Assembly: GCA_030642325.1 (NCBI GenBank)
Contig: DAOWNY010000090.1
Span: 1-7,296 of the forward strand
Direction of reading: 5' to 3'
Length of the DNA: 7,296 bases
From: Deltaproteobacteria bacterium
GTDB lineage: Bacteria > Desulfobacterota > DAOWNY01
Part shown: in pieces, positions 1 to 5,424 of the stretch
Layout: the number at the start of each line of letters is the position of its first letter
How positions within the stretch are numbered: the first letter of the stretch is position 1
Notes under the pieces: generated by a model
Told to the model about the DNA's origin: nothing
The model's input: only the letters and a program-made list of their open reading frames with translations
Databases searched by the model: none
Program-made: the position numbers and the translations under genes

Positions 1-251
1 CATTATTCGAAGGTCTGTTGCATCAGTTCCAGCAAATATTGCCGAGGGATGCGGGAGAAATGGTGATCGTGAGTTTTCTCGATTCTCTTGAGCATTGCTG
101 CCGGCTCAGCCGGTGAAACAAAAATATCATATTCTTCTTGCCCATGATCTAAAACTTATAGGAAAGAACGATTACTTGGAATTAGATCGGCAAATGTAAC
201 GAGATCAAGCGGATGTTGAATGGTTTCATGCAAAAGCTAACACTTAAATAG
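1..251 (+). pseudogene. Four-helix-bundle (S23/23S rRNA intervening-sequence type) protein, degenerate, 5' end outside window
   Basis: I read this as the C-terminal two-thirds of a gene for the small four-helix-bundle family often named S23 or 23S rRNA-intervening-sequence protein, whose function is poorly known. The frame starting at base 2 gives IIRRSVASVPANIAEGCGRN followed by GDREFSRF, matching the family signature (IRRA..SIPANIAEG.GR....EF.RFL). The frame breaks near 86-87 (TGA at 89-91), where LSIAAGSAGET continues in the third frame. An extra A near 124 restores the first frame (YHILLAHDLKLIGKNDYLEL). A further one-base shift near 197 (TAA at 197-199) leads to NEIKRMLNGFMQKLTLK and a stop at 249-251. 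The pieces line up in order with the family's length and its usual C-terminal IKRMLNGF-like helix. At least three indels make it non-functional unless they are sequencing errors. It converges on the kor operon. Family assignment is from recalled consensus, not a search. Confidence 0.8.
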
Positions 252-460
252 CTAATACCTAACTGCACAGGTCGAAATTTTTCAGAGTGGTATGAGTTTT
301 ACGAGGTTTGTTGCCAACATTGCGGCCTGCACAGGTCACCGGCAATTAAACGCATAAGATATATCAGGATAGGAGTATTCGGGTAGTTTACCTATTTGAG
401 CGACAAAATAATACTGTTTTTTAAAAGAGGTGGTCCAACCTCCGATTTATCCTCTCCCCG
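252..460. other. Gap between S23 relic and korC
   Basis: No coding sequence is supported here. The stretch holds an 11-base direct repeat (CTGCACAGGTC at 263-273 and 327-337) and, at its right end, the terminator-like hairpin of the kor operon. An open frame on the plus strand starting near 396 runs antisense into korC and has no family resemblance, so I do not call it a gene. Confidence 0.5.
423..443 (-). terminator. Probable intrinsic terminator of the kor operon
   Basis: Read on the minus strand, 18 bases after the korC stop, there is a stem GAGGT / ACCTC (plus-strand 427-431 and 438-442) with a 6-base loop, followed directly by TTTT and then an A-run. The stem is short (5 bp plus a possible G-U pair) and the U-tract is only four bases, so it would be a weak terminator. 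Its position just past the last gene of the operon is what supports the call. Confidence 0.45.
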
Positions 461-1048
461 TCAGATCTCCCCTTCATTAAGGAAAAGTGATCGGGGCAAA
501 TCATTGAGATCAATTTTTTGTGCTGCTTCAATCCCGGCCCGGAGAGCCTTGCGGTTCATTTCCTCGGTCCCCTTGGGAATCCTGGCCATTAACGCCTTTT
601 CCAGGTGATCCAGGGAAACAATATGAGAAACCAGCCCCACCGCACCCAGGGCAACCATATTGGCCACCAACTCTTTTCCTATATCCTGTCTGGCAATTTG
701 AGTAAAAGGTATTGCAACTACCCGATCGGTAGGAACTTCGTTAACCAGCGTTGAATCCACCACCAGTAATCCCTCCGGATTAAGATCCGAAAAATAGGTA
801 TCACATGCAGCTTGATTCATGGCGAGAAGTAAGTTCGGTTTAATAGACTTGGGATAATCGATGGTTTGATCGCTTATTACCACCTCTGCCTTGCTGGTTC
901 CACCCCTTGCCTCAGGGCCGTAGCTTTGAGTCTGGCAAACGTATTTACCGCCGTAGATTCCCACAGCCTCGGCCATGACAATTGCCGTCATAATTACTCC
1001 CTGCCCGCCGGAACCACTAAAACGTATTTCGTACCGGTTTACTCCCAT
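461..1048 (-). CDS. korC: 2-oxoglutarate (2-oxoacid):ferredoxin oxidoreductase, gamma subunit
   Basis: Gamma subunit of the ferredoxin-dependent 2-oxoacid oxidoreductase. With the alpha, beta and delta subunits it catalyses CoA-dependent oxidative decarboxylation of a 2-oxoacid, or the reverse reductive carboxylation, in the cytoplasm. The 195-residue product has the N-terminal glycine-rich loop GSGGQG (residues 12-17) and the conserved SYGPEARGGTSKAEV block (about 42-55) of the POR gamma (PF01558) family; the length is normal for KorC. I chose the ATG at 1048 because AAAGGA lies 7-8 bases upstream; an in-frame TTG six codons earlier (1066) has no ribosome binding site. It is the last gene of the operon, 26 bases after korB. 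The family is clear. The substrate (2-oxoglutarate rather than a branched-chain oxoacid) is inferred from the overall gene set. Confidence 0.93.
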   Translation of the reverse strand: MGVNRYEIRFSGSGGQGVIMTAIVMAEAVGIYGGKYVCQTQSYGPEARGGTSKAEVVISDQTIDYPKSIKPNLLLAMNQAACDTYFSDLNPEGLLVVDSTLVNEVPTDRVVAIPFTQIARQDIGKELVANMVALGAVGLVSHIVSLDHLEKALMARIPKGTEEMNRKALRAGIEAAQKIDLNDLPRSLFLNEGEI

Positions 1049-1074
1049 TGCCCAATCCTTTCTCAAAACTGATT

Positions 1075-1902
1075 TTAATTCTTCGCTTTTTCACAAATTT
1101 TTTGGTACTCATTAATATAAGCCGGTTTTTGGATATCATTTAAAACGCCGACGACAATTTTGTCCTTGAGGGATTCAGGAGTCATCTTTTTTGCCTTTTC
1201 GACGGTAACCGCGTTCTCTTTCATAGATTTTATCATCGTCACCGGGTTGCTCGTCTCATTCCTCCTGCCAAAGTGAACATGGCAGTTGGAAATTACTTCC
1301 ACCACACTGAACCCGCAATTGAGGATAGCGCTCTCAATCAACTTATCCAATAATCTTGCATGATAAACGGTACCCCGTGCCAAAAAGGATGCTCCGGCAG
1401 TCTCTGCCAGTTGTGCAATGGAAAAGGTGGGTTCAATATGACCATAAGGCGAGGTTGAGGCCATTGAACCGTAGGGGGTTGTGGGAGAAAACTGTCCTCC
1501 CGTCATCCCGTAAATATAGTTGTTGATAATAATAGAGGTTAAATCAATATTCCTCCGGGCGGTATGAATAAAATGATTACCGCCAATGGCGGTGGCATCC
1601 CCATCCCCCATAATGACAATGACCTTCAAATCCGGTTTTACCAGTTTAACTCCCGTAGCAAAGGTCAAGGCCCGGCCATGGGTGGTATGCAGGGTATTAA
1701 AGTCTGCATATACAGGCATACGTCCCGAACACCCAATCCCCGATACTAAAACAACTTCATCCTTTGTAAATCCCAGTCGATCAACGGCCCGAATAAGTGC
1801 CCCCAGAATAATACCATTACCACACCCGGGACACCAGACATGGGGAAATTTCTTGTCATGCCGTAAATATTTATGAACCAGTCTTGTCACTTCTTGTGAC
1901 AT
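1075..1902 (-). CDS. korB: 2-oxoglutarate (2-oxoacid):ferredoxin oxidoreductase, beta subunit (TPP-binding)
   Basis: Beta subunit, which carries thiamine pyrophosphate, where the 2-oxoacid is decarboxylated. The 275 residues show WCPGCGNG (23-30), GIGCSGRMP (55-63), and the TPP/Mg-binding motif beginning GDGD (99-102) and ending NN (127-128), followed by YGMTGGQFSPTTPYG (131-145), a pattern typical of KorB-like proteins. C24 and C27 lie in the conserved CPGC segment, and C58 in the GIGC segment is also typical. The length (usual range about 270-300) and the start are normal: the ATG at 1902 follows a very strong GGGAGGGAG site about 5 bases upstream. It begins 31 bases after the korA stop and is followed 26 bases later by korC, consistent with one transcript. 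The substrate could also be another 2-oxoacid, since KorB, VorB and related subunits are hard to tell apart by eye. Confidence 0.95.
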   Translation of the reverse strand: MSQEVTRLVHKYLRHDKKFPHVWCPGCGNGIILGALIRAVDRLGFTKDEVVLVSGIGCSGRMPVYADFNTLHTTHGRALTFATGVKLVKPDLKVIVIMGDGDATAIGGNHFIHTARRNIDLTSIIINNYIYGMTGGQFSPTTPYGSMASTSPYGHIEPTFSIAQLAETAGASFLARGTVYHARLLDKLIESAILNCGFSVVEVISNCHVHFGRRNETSNPVTMIKSMKENAVTVEKAKKMTPESLKDKIVVGVLNDIQKPAYINEYQKICEKAKN

Positions 1903-1933
1903 TCTTACTCCCTCCCTGAAAATCTTTTGTAAA

Positions 1934-3085
1934 TCAAGCCTTCATAAGCTGATAATAAATTTCATCGGGGGTTATAATATGGCCATCCACCCGGCTGTAT
2001 TTTTCAACATGGGTGGGATATTTATTTACTCGTTTTACTTCCCTCACCATTTGCCCCATATTCATCTCCGGTACCAACACCCAGCGACACTTTTTCAATA
2101 CCCGTTCCACCACCGTTCTAGGGAAGGGGAAGAGAGTGATCAGATGCAATAACCCCGCCTTAATACCATGAGAACGAGCATCCAAAACCGCTCGGCGGGC
2201 AGCTCGCGCCACTGATCCGTAGGCGATTACCGCTACCTGCGCATCTTCCGTCATAAAGGTATCTACCATTTGAATTTTATGGAAGCCATGGGTAATTTTA
2301 CGAAACAGGCGGTTAATAAAGTCATTAACCTCCTCTGATTTCATGGTGGGGAAGCCACGCACGTCATGGGTAAGACCGGTTACATGATACCGGTATCCAT
2401 CCCCAAAAGTGGACATATCCGGAACACCCCGGCCATTATCCTGAAAAGGGACATACATTTCAGGAGGCATGCCGGGAACTGTTCTGTCAACGACCTCAAT
2501 ATCCCGGGAAGCAGGAAGAGTTACCACCTCCCTGGTATGGGCAACCCCTTCATCCGATAAGATAATAACCGGAACCCGGAATTCCTCAGCAAGATTAAAC
2601 GCCTTAACGGTAATATCAAAAGAATCGCGCACCGTTGATGTTGTCAAGACAATGATGGGATGGTCACCGTGAGTTCCCCACCTGGCCTGCATCACATCAC
2701 CTTGAGCAGGGCTTGTGGGAAGTCCGGTGCTGGGACCCCCTCTCATCACATTCACTACCACACAAGGGGTTTCCGCTATGCTGGCATAACCGATATTTTC
2801 CTGCATCAGGGAAAATCCCGGACCGCTGGTGGCCGTCATGCTTTTAGCCCCCGCCAAAGAGGCGCCAATTATAGCCCCCATACTGGCAATTTCATCCTCC
2901 ATCTGTATGAAAGTTCCCCCAATTTCAGGCATTCGACGGGAAAAAACCTCACTAATCTCCGAGGCAGGGGTAATGGGATATCCCGCAAAAAACTTGCATC
3001 CCGCCACCAAAGCCCCCTCTACAATTGCTTCATTACCCTGTAAAAGCAGTTTTCTTCCATTATTATTCGGTGCCGACGAAGGCAT
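1934..3085 (-). CDS. korA: 2-oxoglutarate (2-oxoacid):ferredoxin oxidoreductase, alpha subunit
   Basis: Alpha subunit of the 2-oxoacid:ferredoxin oxidoreductase, which completes the TPP active site with KorB and binds substrate. The 383-residue protein has an N-terminal POR_N domain with GYPITPASE (35-43), the QMEDE segment (61-65, with the glutamates expected to contact TPP), ATSGPGFSLM (85-94), RGGPSTG (115-121) and TSPAQGD (124-130). A PFOR_II-type domain follows (roughly 280-370, with AYGSVARAARRAV and LHLITLFPFP). It is slightly longer than many KorA proteins. I chose the ATG at 3085: AGAGGGG lies about 8 bases upstream, whereas the ATG six codons earlier (3103) lacks a good site. This start overlaps the end of korD by 23 bases, suggesting translational coupling. 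The TSPAQGD and GTHGDHP blocks are typical of KorA-like 2-oxoacid enzymes. Substrate preference remains inferred. Confidence 0.95.
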   Translation of the reverse strand: MPSSAPNNNGRKLLLQGNEAIVEGALVAGCKFFAGYPITPASEISEVFSRRMPEIGGTFIQMEDEIASMGAIIGASLAGAKSMTATSGPGFSLMQENIGYASIAETPCVVVNVMRGGPSTGLPTSPAQGDVMQARWGTHGDHPIIVLTTSTVRDSFDITVKAFNLAEEFRVPVIILSDEGVAHTREVVTLPASRDIEVVDRTVPGMPPEMYVPFQDNGRGVPDMSTFGDGYRYHVTGLTHDVRGFPTMKSEEVNDFINRLFRKITHGFHKIQMVDTFMTEDAQVAVIAYGSVARAARRAVLDARSHGIKAGLLHLITLFPFPRTVVERVLKKCRWVLVPEMNMGQMVREVKRVNKYPTHVEKYSRVDGHIITPDEIYYQLMKA

Positions 3086-3407
3086 AGCGCGCACCCCTCT
3101 CATTATCGTTTTCGATTTCCTGGACTATTATGGCAAAATCAGGGCAAAGCAACTCGCACATTTTGCAGTTATTACAATTTTCCGGATGTTCGATTACCGG
3201 TGCCCCATTAATATTCCGGCCAATAACATTTTTGGGGCAAAAAGCAACGCAAATTCCACATTCCTTACACCAGCCACGAAGGATTGTCTGACTGTAACAC
3301 TTTTTTTGTTGACCGGCCTGACTCTTTTGCGATTTAGCGATGTTGCCCAACGCCGTCTTTTCATTTAACTTGGTTTGGTCCCCATTATTAACTGCTTCGT
3401 TAACCAC
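3063..3407 (-). CDS. korD: 2-oxoglutarate:ferredoxin oxidoreductase, delta subunit (2x[4Fe-4S] ferredoxin)
   Basis: Ferredoxin-like delta subunit that passes electrons from the TPP centre to external ferredoxin. The 114 residues carry two CxxCxxCxxxCP motifs: C47/C50/C53/C57 (P58) and C78/C81/C84/C88 (P89), predicting two [4Fe-4S] clusters. I chose the GTG at 3407 because GAGG lies 5 bases upstream and a candidate promoter sits just before it. A longer frame back to a TTG at 3449 has no ribosome binding site and would start at or before the likely transcription start. Even from the GTG, about 45 hydrophilic residues rich in N, Q, K and S precede the first cluster motif, longer than the usual short lead of KorD proteins. 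It is the first gene of the operon and overlaps korA by 23 bases. A free-standing ferredoxin is the alternative, but the gene order argues for KorD. Confidence 0.9.
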   Translation of the reverse strand: MVNEAVNNGDQTKLNEKTALGNIAKSQKSQAGQQKKCYSQTILRGWCKECGICVAFCPKNVIGRNINGAPVIEHPENCNNCKMCELLCPDFAIIVQEIENDNERGARYAFVGTE

Positions 3408-3416
3408 TTTTACCTC
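3408..3416 (-). promoter_or_regulatory. korD ribosome binding site deciding a GTG start
   Basis: On the minus strand GTGAGGT precedes GTG by 4-5 bases (GAGG at plus-strand 3413-3416). It is the only good Shine-Dalgarno site near the 5' end of korD and supports the GTG at 3407 over the TTG at 3449. Confidence 0.6.
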
Positions 3417-3447
3417 ACAAAAAAAATTAGCAGTGATCCCGGAAATC

Positions 3448-3477
3448 AATCTATTCCCGAGTTTAATATATTGTTAA
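3448..3477 (-). promoter_or_regulatory. Candidate vegetative promoter of the kor operon
   Basis: On the minus strand TTAACA (plus-strand 3472-3477) is followed after 18 bases by TAGATT (3448-3453), a 5/6 and 4/6 match to the -35 and -10 consensus. Transcription would begin near 3441, about 34 bases before the korD GTG. A small dyad ATTCT-T-AGAAT lies upstream at 3498-3508. In AT-rich DNA such matches occur by chance, so this is a candidate only. Confidence 0.3.
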
Positions 3478-3649
3478 TACTCAATAATCCGTAATCCATT
3501 CTTAGAATTTTTTCAAATGATATTTTTGTATATTTACACATTAAACGCCCGTTGTCCAGCCATAAATTTAAAGCACTTAAAAAACACTCAATGATTTTAA
3601 ATAAATACCCGCTTAATTATCAATGTACTTGTTTACGGTTCAATGCCGT

Positions 3650-3799
3650 CAACTTAAGAAAATTCCCAATGGACCGGTAGAAGGATTAAACAACAAGATA
3701 AAAACTATGAAACGACAAGCATATGGCTTCCGAGATATGAAATATTTCAAATTTCGCCTTTATTATCTACACACCCAGAAGCACTCATTATCCGGATGA
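3650..3799 (+). pseudogene. C-terminal remnant of an ISL3-family (IS204/IS1001/IS1096/IS1165) transposase
   Basis: The frame through base 3671 reads NGPVEGLNNKIKTMKRQAYG and then FRDMKYFKFRLYYLHTQKHS before a TGA at 3797-3799. This is the conserved end of ISL3-family DDE transposases (SNG.VEGLNNKIK..KR.AYGFR), and the glutamate in VEG is expected to be the last catalytic acidic residue. Only about 43-49 codons remain of a protein normally around 400 residues or more. Upstream of about 3650 the frame no longer resembles the family, so the rest has been deleted or replaced. I could not identify the left end, terminal inverted repeats or target-site duplication. It is a relic, not an active element. 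The left boundary is approximate. Confidence 0.8.
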
Positions 3800-3844
3800 A
3801 CCGAAAAATACAGCGAAGCAATTACATATCTCGGCGCTCGTTAT

Positions 3845-3861
3845 CCCCGATGATATCGGGG
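3845..3861. repeat. Short perfect hairpin CCCCGAT-GAT-ATCGGGG
   Basis: A 7-bp perfect stem with a 3-base loop lies 46 bases after the transposase stub's stop. No T-run follows it on either strand, so it is not a standard terminator. It may belong to the former right end of the insertion sequence, but there is no second copy in the window to test this. Confidence 0.4.
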
Positions 3862-3920
3862 TATTCGGCTATTCATATTTTTCTCAATGGAGGCAGGGTC
3901 TGATGCCGCAGTTTAATAAA

Positions 3921-3966
3921 AACCGTTAAGTTAATGGCTTTGAACTGTGAACGGTTACTTTTATTT
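3921..3966. terminator. Bidirectional terminator-like stem-loop
   Basis: AACCGTT (3921-3927) pairs with AACGGTT (3950-3956), and inside it AGTT (3929-3932) pairs with AACT (3943-3946), giving 11 base pairs with a small internal bulge and a 10-base loop. On the plus strand ACTTTTATTT follows. On the minus strand the last TT of the stem runs into TTTATT. It could end transcription from the transposase relic or insulate the kor operon from upstream transcription. The stem is only partly GC, so strength is doubtful. Confidence 0.35.
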
Positions 3967-4319
3967 ATATCCTGATCATCCCGTATATCCTTTCAAAAAA
4001 ATAGCTAAACTACTGTATAATTTAATATTTTAAAAAAATTGATTGTATTGTTGATTCGTTTATGTTTAAATATTATTCCATTTTATATCGAAATTTAAAA
4101 GAAAAAAAGCTTTCTTCGCAATATGATAAATAAAGATTTTATAATTATTCAGCTTCCAGACTAATTATATACTGATTTCCTTGATTGATGCGATGATGCC
4201 TTATAACTTTTGAATCGTTCCAGTTGTTTTTTCCTTAACAGATTTATACTGAATTTTAAATATTTTCTGACAATTTTAGGATTACTCCCATCGGTTCTTT
4301 AGCATTTTTTACCGTTTTA

Positions 4320-4335
4320 ATGTAATAAATTACAT
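4320..4335. repeat. Perfect inverted repeat ATGTAAT-AA-ATTACAT
   Basis: Two 7-base arms separated by AA form a 16-base dyad, centred about 117 bases upstream of the -24 element of the candidate sigma-54 promoter. Size and placement fit a regulator-binding site such as that of a bacterial enhancer-binding protein, but AT-rich dyads also arise by chance. Confidence 0.4.
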
Positions 4336-4401
4336 AATAGTGGAATCACTTTTGACTTTTTTTAACTCAGAAGATTACGAACCGTTTTCAATAACGCAAC
4401 G

Positions 4402-4424
4402 AAATTAATATGTTAAATTAATTT
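4402..4424. repeat. Inverted repeat AAATTAAT-N7-ATTAATTT
   Basis: Perfect 8-base arms (4402-4409 and 4417-4424) with a 7-base spacer lie about 20 bases upstream of the -24 promoter element of the transglycosylase gene. It could be an operator or a DNA-bending site; all arm bases are A or T, which lowers its significance. Confidence 0.35.
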
Positions 4425-4442
4425 ACATGGCCACCTGATCAT

Positions 4443-4458
4443 TGGCACGATATATGCT
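4443..4458 (+). promoter_or_regulatory. Candidate sigma-54 (-24/-12) promoter, overlapping an extended -10 for the main sigma factor
   Basis: TTGGCACGATATATGCT (4442-4458) matches the sigma-54 consensus TGGCAC-N5-TTGC[AT] at 10 of 11 fixed positions. The invariant GG (4444-4445) and GC (4456-4457) are separated by exactly 10 bases. Transcription would start near 4469, about 50 bases before the transglycosylase ATG at 4520. The same bases also contain an extended -10 box, TGCTAAAAT (4455-4463), for the vegetative sigma factor, with only a poor -35 (CTGATC at 4435-4440). The sequence therefore supports a promoter here more firmly than it decides which sigma factor reads it. Confidence 0.5.
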
Positions 4459-4519
4459 AAAATATAGATCGTTTATTCCCCCTTGCAGCTATGTTATCAA
4501 TCACAACGAGGATAAAGAA

Positions 4520-5188
4520 ATGAGAAATTATTTTTTATTTATAACATTGACAAAATACCGGGAATTGTTCCTGAAACTCTTTTATGTCAATCAGTCAGGT
4601 TCTTTTATTGCGGCTTTAGCGATTATCGGCGTCTGTATTTCAATCCCCCATGAATTGCAAAGGGAGGTATTCCCGGCAAATATTAAAACAGTCATGTTAA
4701 AAGCCGTCGTTTTCGCCCCCCCCTTATCAAGTAATCCACCTGCTAAAATCCCGCAAGGTACCCCCCTGTTAAAAAGTTGCGTAAAAAAACCGGAGCAATT
4801 ATATCACCCGATTATCATAAAGGCAGCCAGCCGATACCGAGTGGATTCCGCCCTCGTAAAAGCCATAATTATGACGGAATCCTCATACAATCCCCGGGCA
4901 ATTTCCAAAAAAGGGGCAAGGGGACTCATGCAGCTTATGCCCAGAACTGCCGCTGGCCTGGGAGTAGAAGATTCTTTCAATCCGGAACATAATATCAACG
5001 GGGGAGTTAAATATTTTAAGCAACTTCTGGACCAGTTTGATGGTAATATCAAATTGGCACTGGCAGCATACAATGCCGGAAGCAGGAAAGTGAGAAAATA
5101 TAAAGGCATCCCCCCTTACAAGGAGACCCAGGAATACGTTGAAAGAGTATTTAAGTATTATGAATACTATAAAAAAAATATGGTATAA
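4520..5188 (+). CDS. Membrane-anchored lytic transglycosylase, SLT (family 1) domain
   Basis: Predicted murein lytic transglycosylase that cleaves the MurNAc-GlcNAc bond of peptidoglycan, forming 1,6-anhydro-MurNAc ends, at the outer face of the membrane. The 222-residue product has a hydrophobic N-terminus with a probable signal-anchor at about 29-42 (FIAALAIIGVCISI), a proline-rich linker (about 65-92) and a C-terminal SLT domain (about 95-215). The domain contains the catalytic glutamate E120 in TESSYNP, GLMQLMP (135-141) and AYNAG (183-187), the standard goose-lysozyme-like motifs. I chose the ATG at 4520 because GAGG lies 8 bases upstream; the frame is open further left (TTG 4442, ATG 4454), but those codons lie inside the promoter element and lack a ribosome binding site. 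It stands alone, divergent from kor and convergent with cysK. It could serve wall remodelling, sporulation or an envelope-spanning machine; context does not say which. Confidence 0.92.
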   Translation: MRNYFLFITLTKYRELFLKLFYVNQSGSFIAALAIIGVCISIPHELQREVFPANIKTVMLKAVVFAPPLSSNPPAKIPQGTPLLKSCVKKPEQLYHPIIIKAASRYRVDSALVKAIIMTESSYNPRAISKKGARGLMQLMPRTAAGLGVEDSFNPEHNINGGVKYFKQLLDQFDGNIKLALAAYNAGSRKVRKYKGIPPYKETQEYVERVFKYYEYYKKNMV

Positions 5189-5424
5189 AAGATATTTGTA
5201 GCTACTCGGTTTACAAATTCAAGGTTCACGGTTAGTAAGGAAAAAATGGGTCATCCACTAAATAAAGGACTTGTTGAGAGAAGAAACACGGTTTCACATT
5301 GAAAAAAAATTATCGTAATCCGGGTATCCCATTAAAATTTTGTAGCATGGAAGCATTTTTAAAAAGCCTTCCTGCCCCGTGAACGGTTGCTATTTTTTAT
5401 TGCAACGTAGCCGGCCATTTCTCG
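5189..5424. other. Gap between convergent transglycosylase and cysK genes
   Basis: No supported gene. It includes an imperfect palindrome at 5349-5372 (GGAAG / CTTCC arms around TTTTTAAAAA) and a small stem GTTGC / GCAAC at 5386-5390 and 5402-5406 with an 11-base loop. Neither is followed by a good U-tract in the direction of either neighbouring gene, so no terminator can be called for the transglycosylase gene or cysK, although this is where both should lie. Confidence 0.5.

Larger units (their letters stand above)
3478..4441. other. About 1 kb without an intact gene: transposase relic plus AT-rich DNA
   Basis: No intact coding sequence is supported on either strand between the kor promoter region and the transglycosylase promoter. 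The left part holds the ISL3-type transposase stub (to 3799) and, after it, stop-interrupted frames up to a stem-loop at 3921-3956. From about 3957 to 4430 the DNA is markedly AT-rich, with runs of A and T, frequent stops in all frames and two perfect inverted repeats (4320-4335 and 4402-4424). I see no RNA gene in it. Confidence 0.6.

Noticed and set aside
396..1072. Several plus-strand open frames of 60-70 codons over korC
   Set aside because: They are antisense shadows of korC, lack family resemblance and ribosome binding sites.
2829..3368. 179-codon plus-strand open frame over korA and korD
   Set aside because: It lies antisense to two well-identified genes; its translation shows no domain and its length follows from the codon bias of the opposite strand.
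3813..3929. Stop-ended plus-strand frame containing VIPDDIGVFGY, resembling a stretch of LacI-type regulators
   Set aside because: Only about ten residues resemble the motif, there is no start codon or other regulator segment, and it overlaps the probable former end of the insertion sequence.
4352..4380. TTGACT as a -35 box for the transglycosylase gene
   Set aside because: No acceptable -10 lies 16-18 bases downstream (TTACGA), and it is about 140 bases from the start codon, whereas a better promoter match lies nearer.
5246..5302. Tiny plus-strand frame of 18 codons with AAGGA just before its ATG
   Set aside because: The ribosome binding site looks real, but the peptide is very short, has no recognisable features, and sits between convergent genes; A-rich DNA gives such sites by chance.
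5349..5372. Imperfect palindrome between the transglycosylase gene and cysK as a shared terminator
   Set aside because: The arms are only 5 bp on each side of a mismatch and a T5A5 core, and no U-tract follows on either strand.
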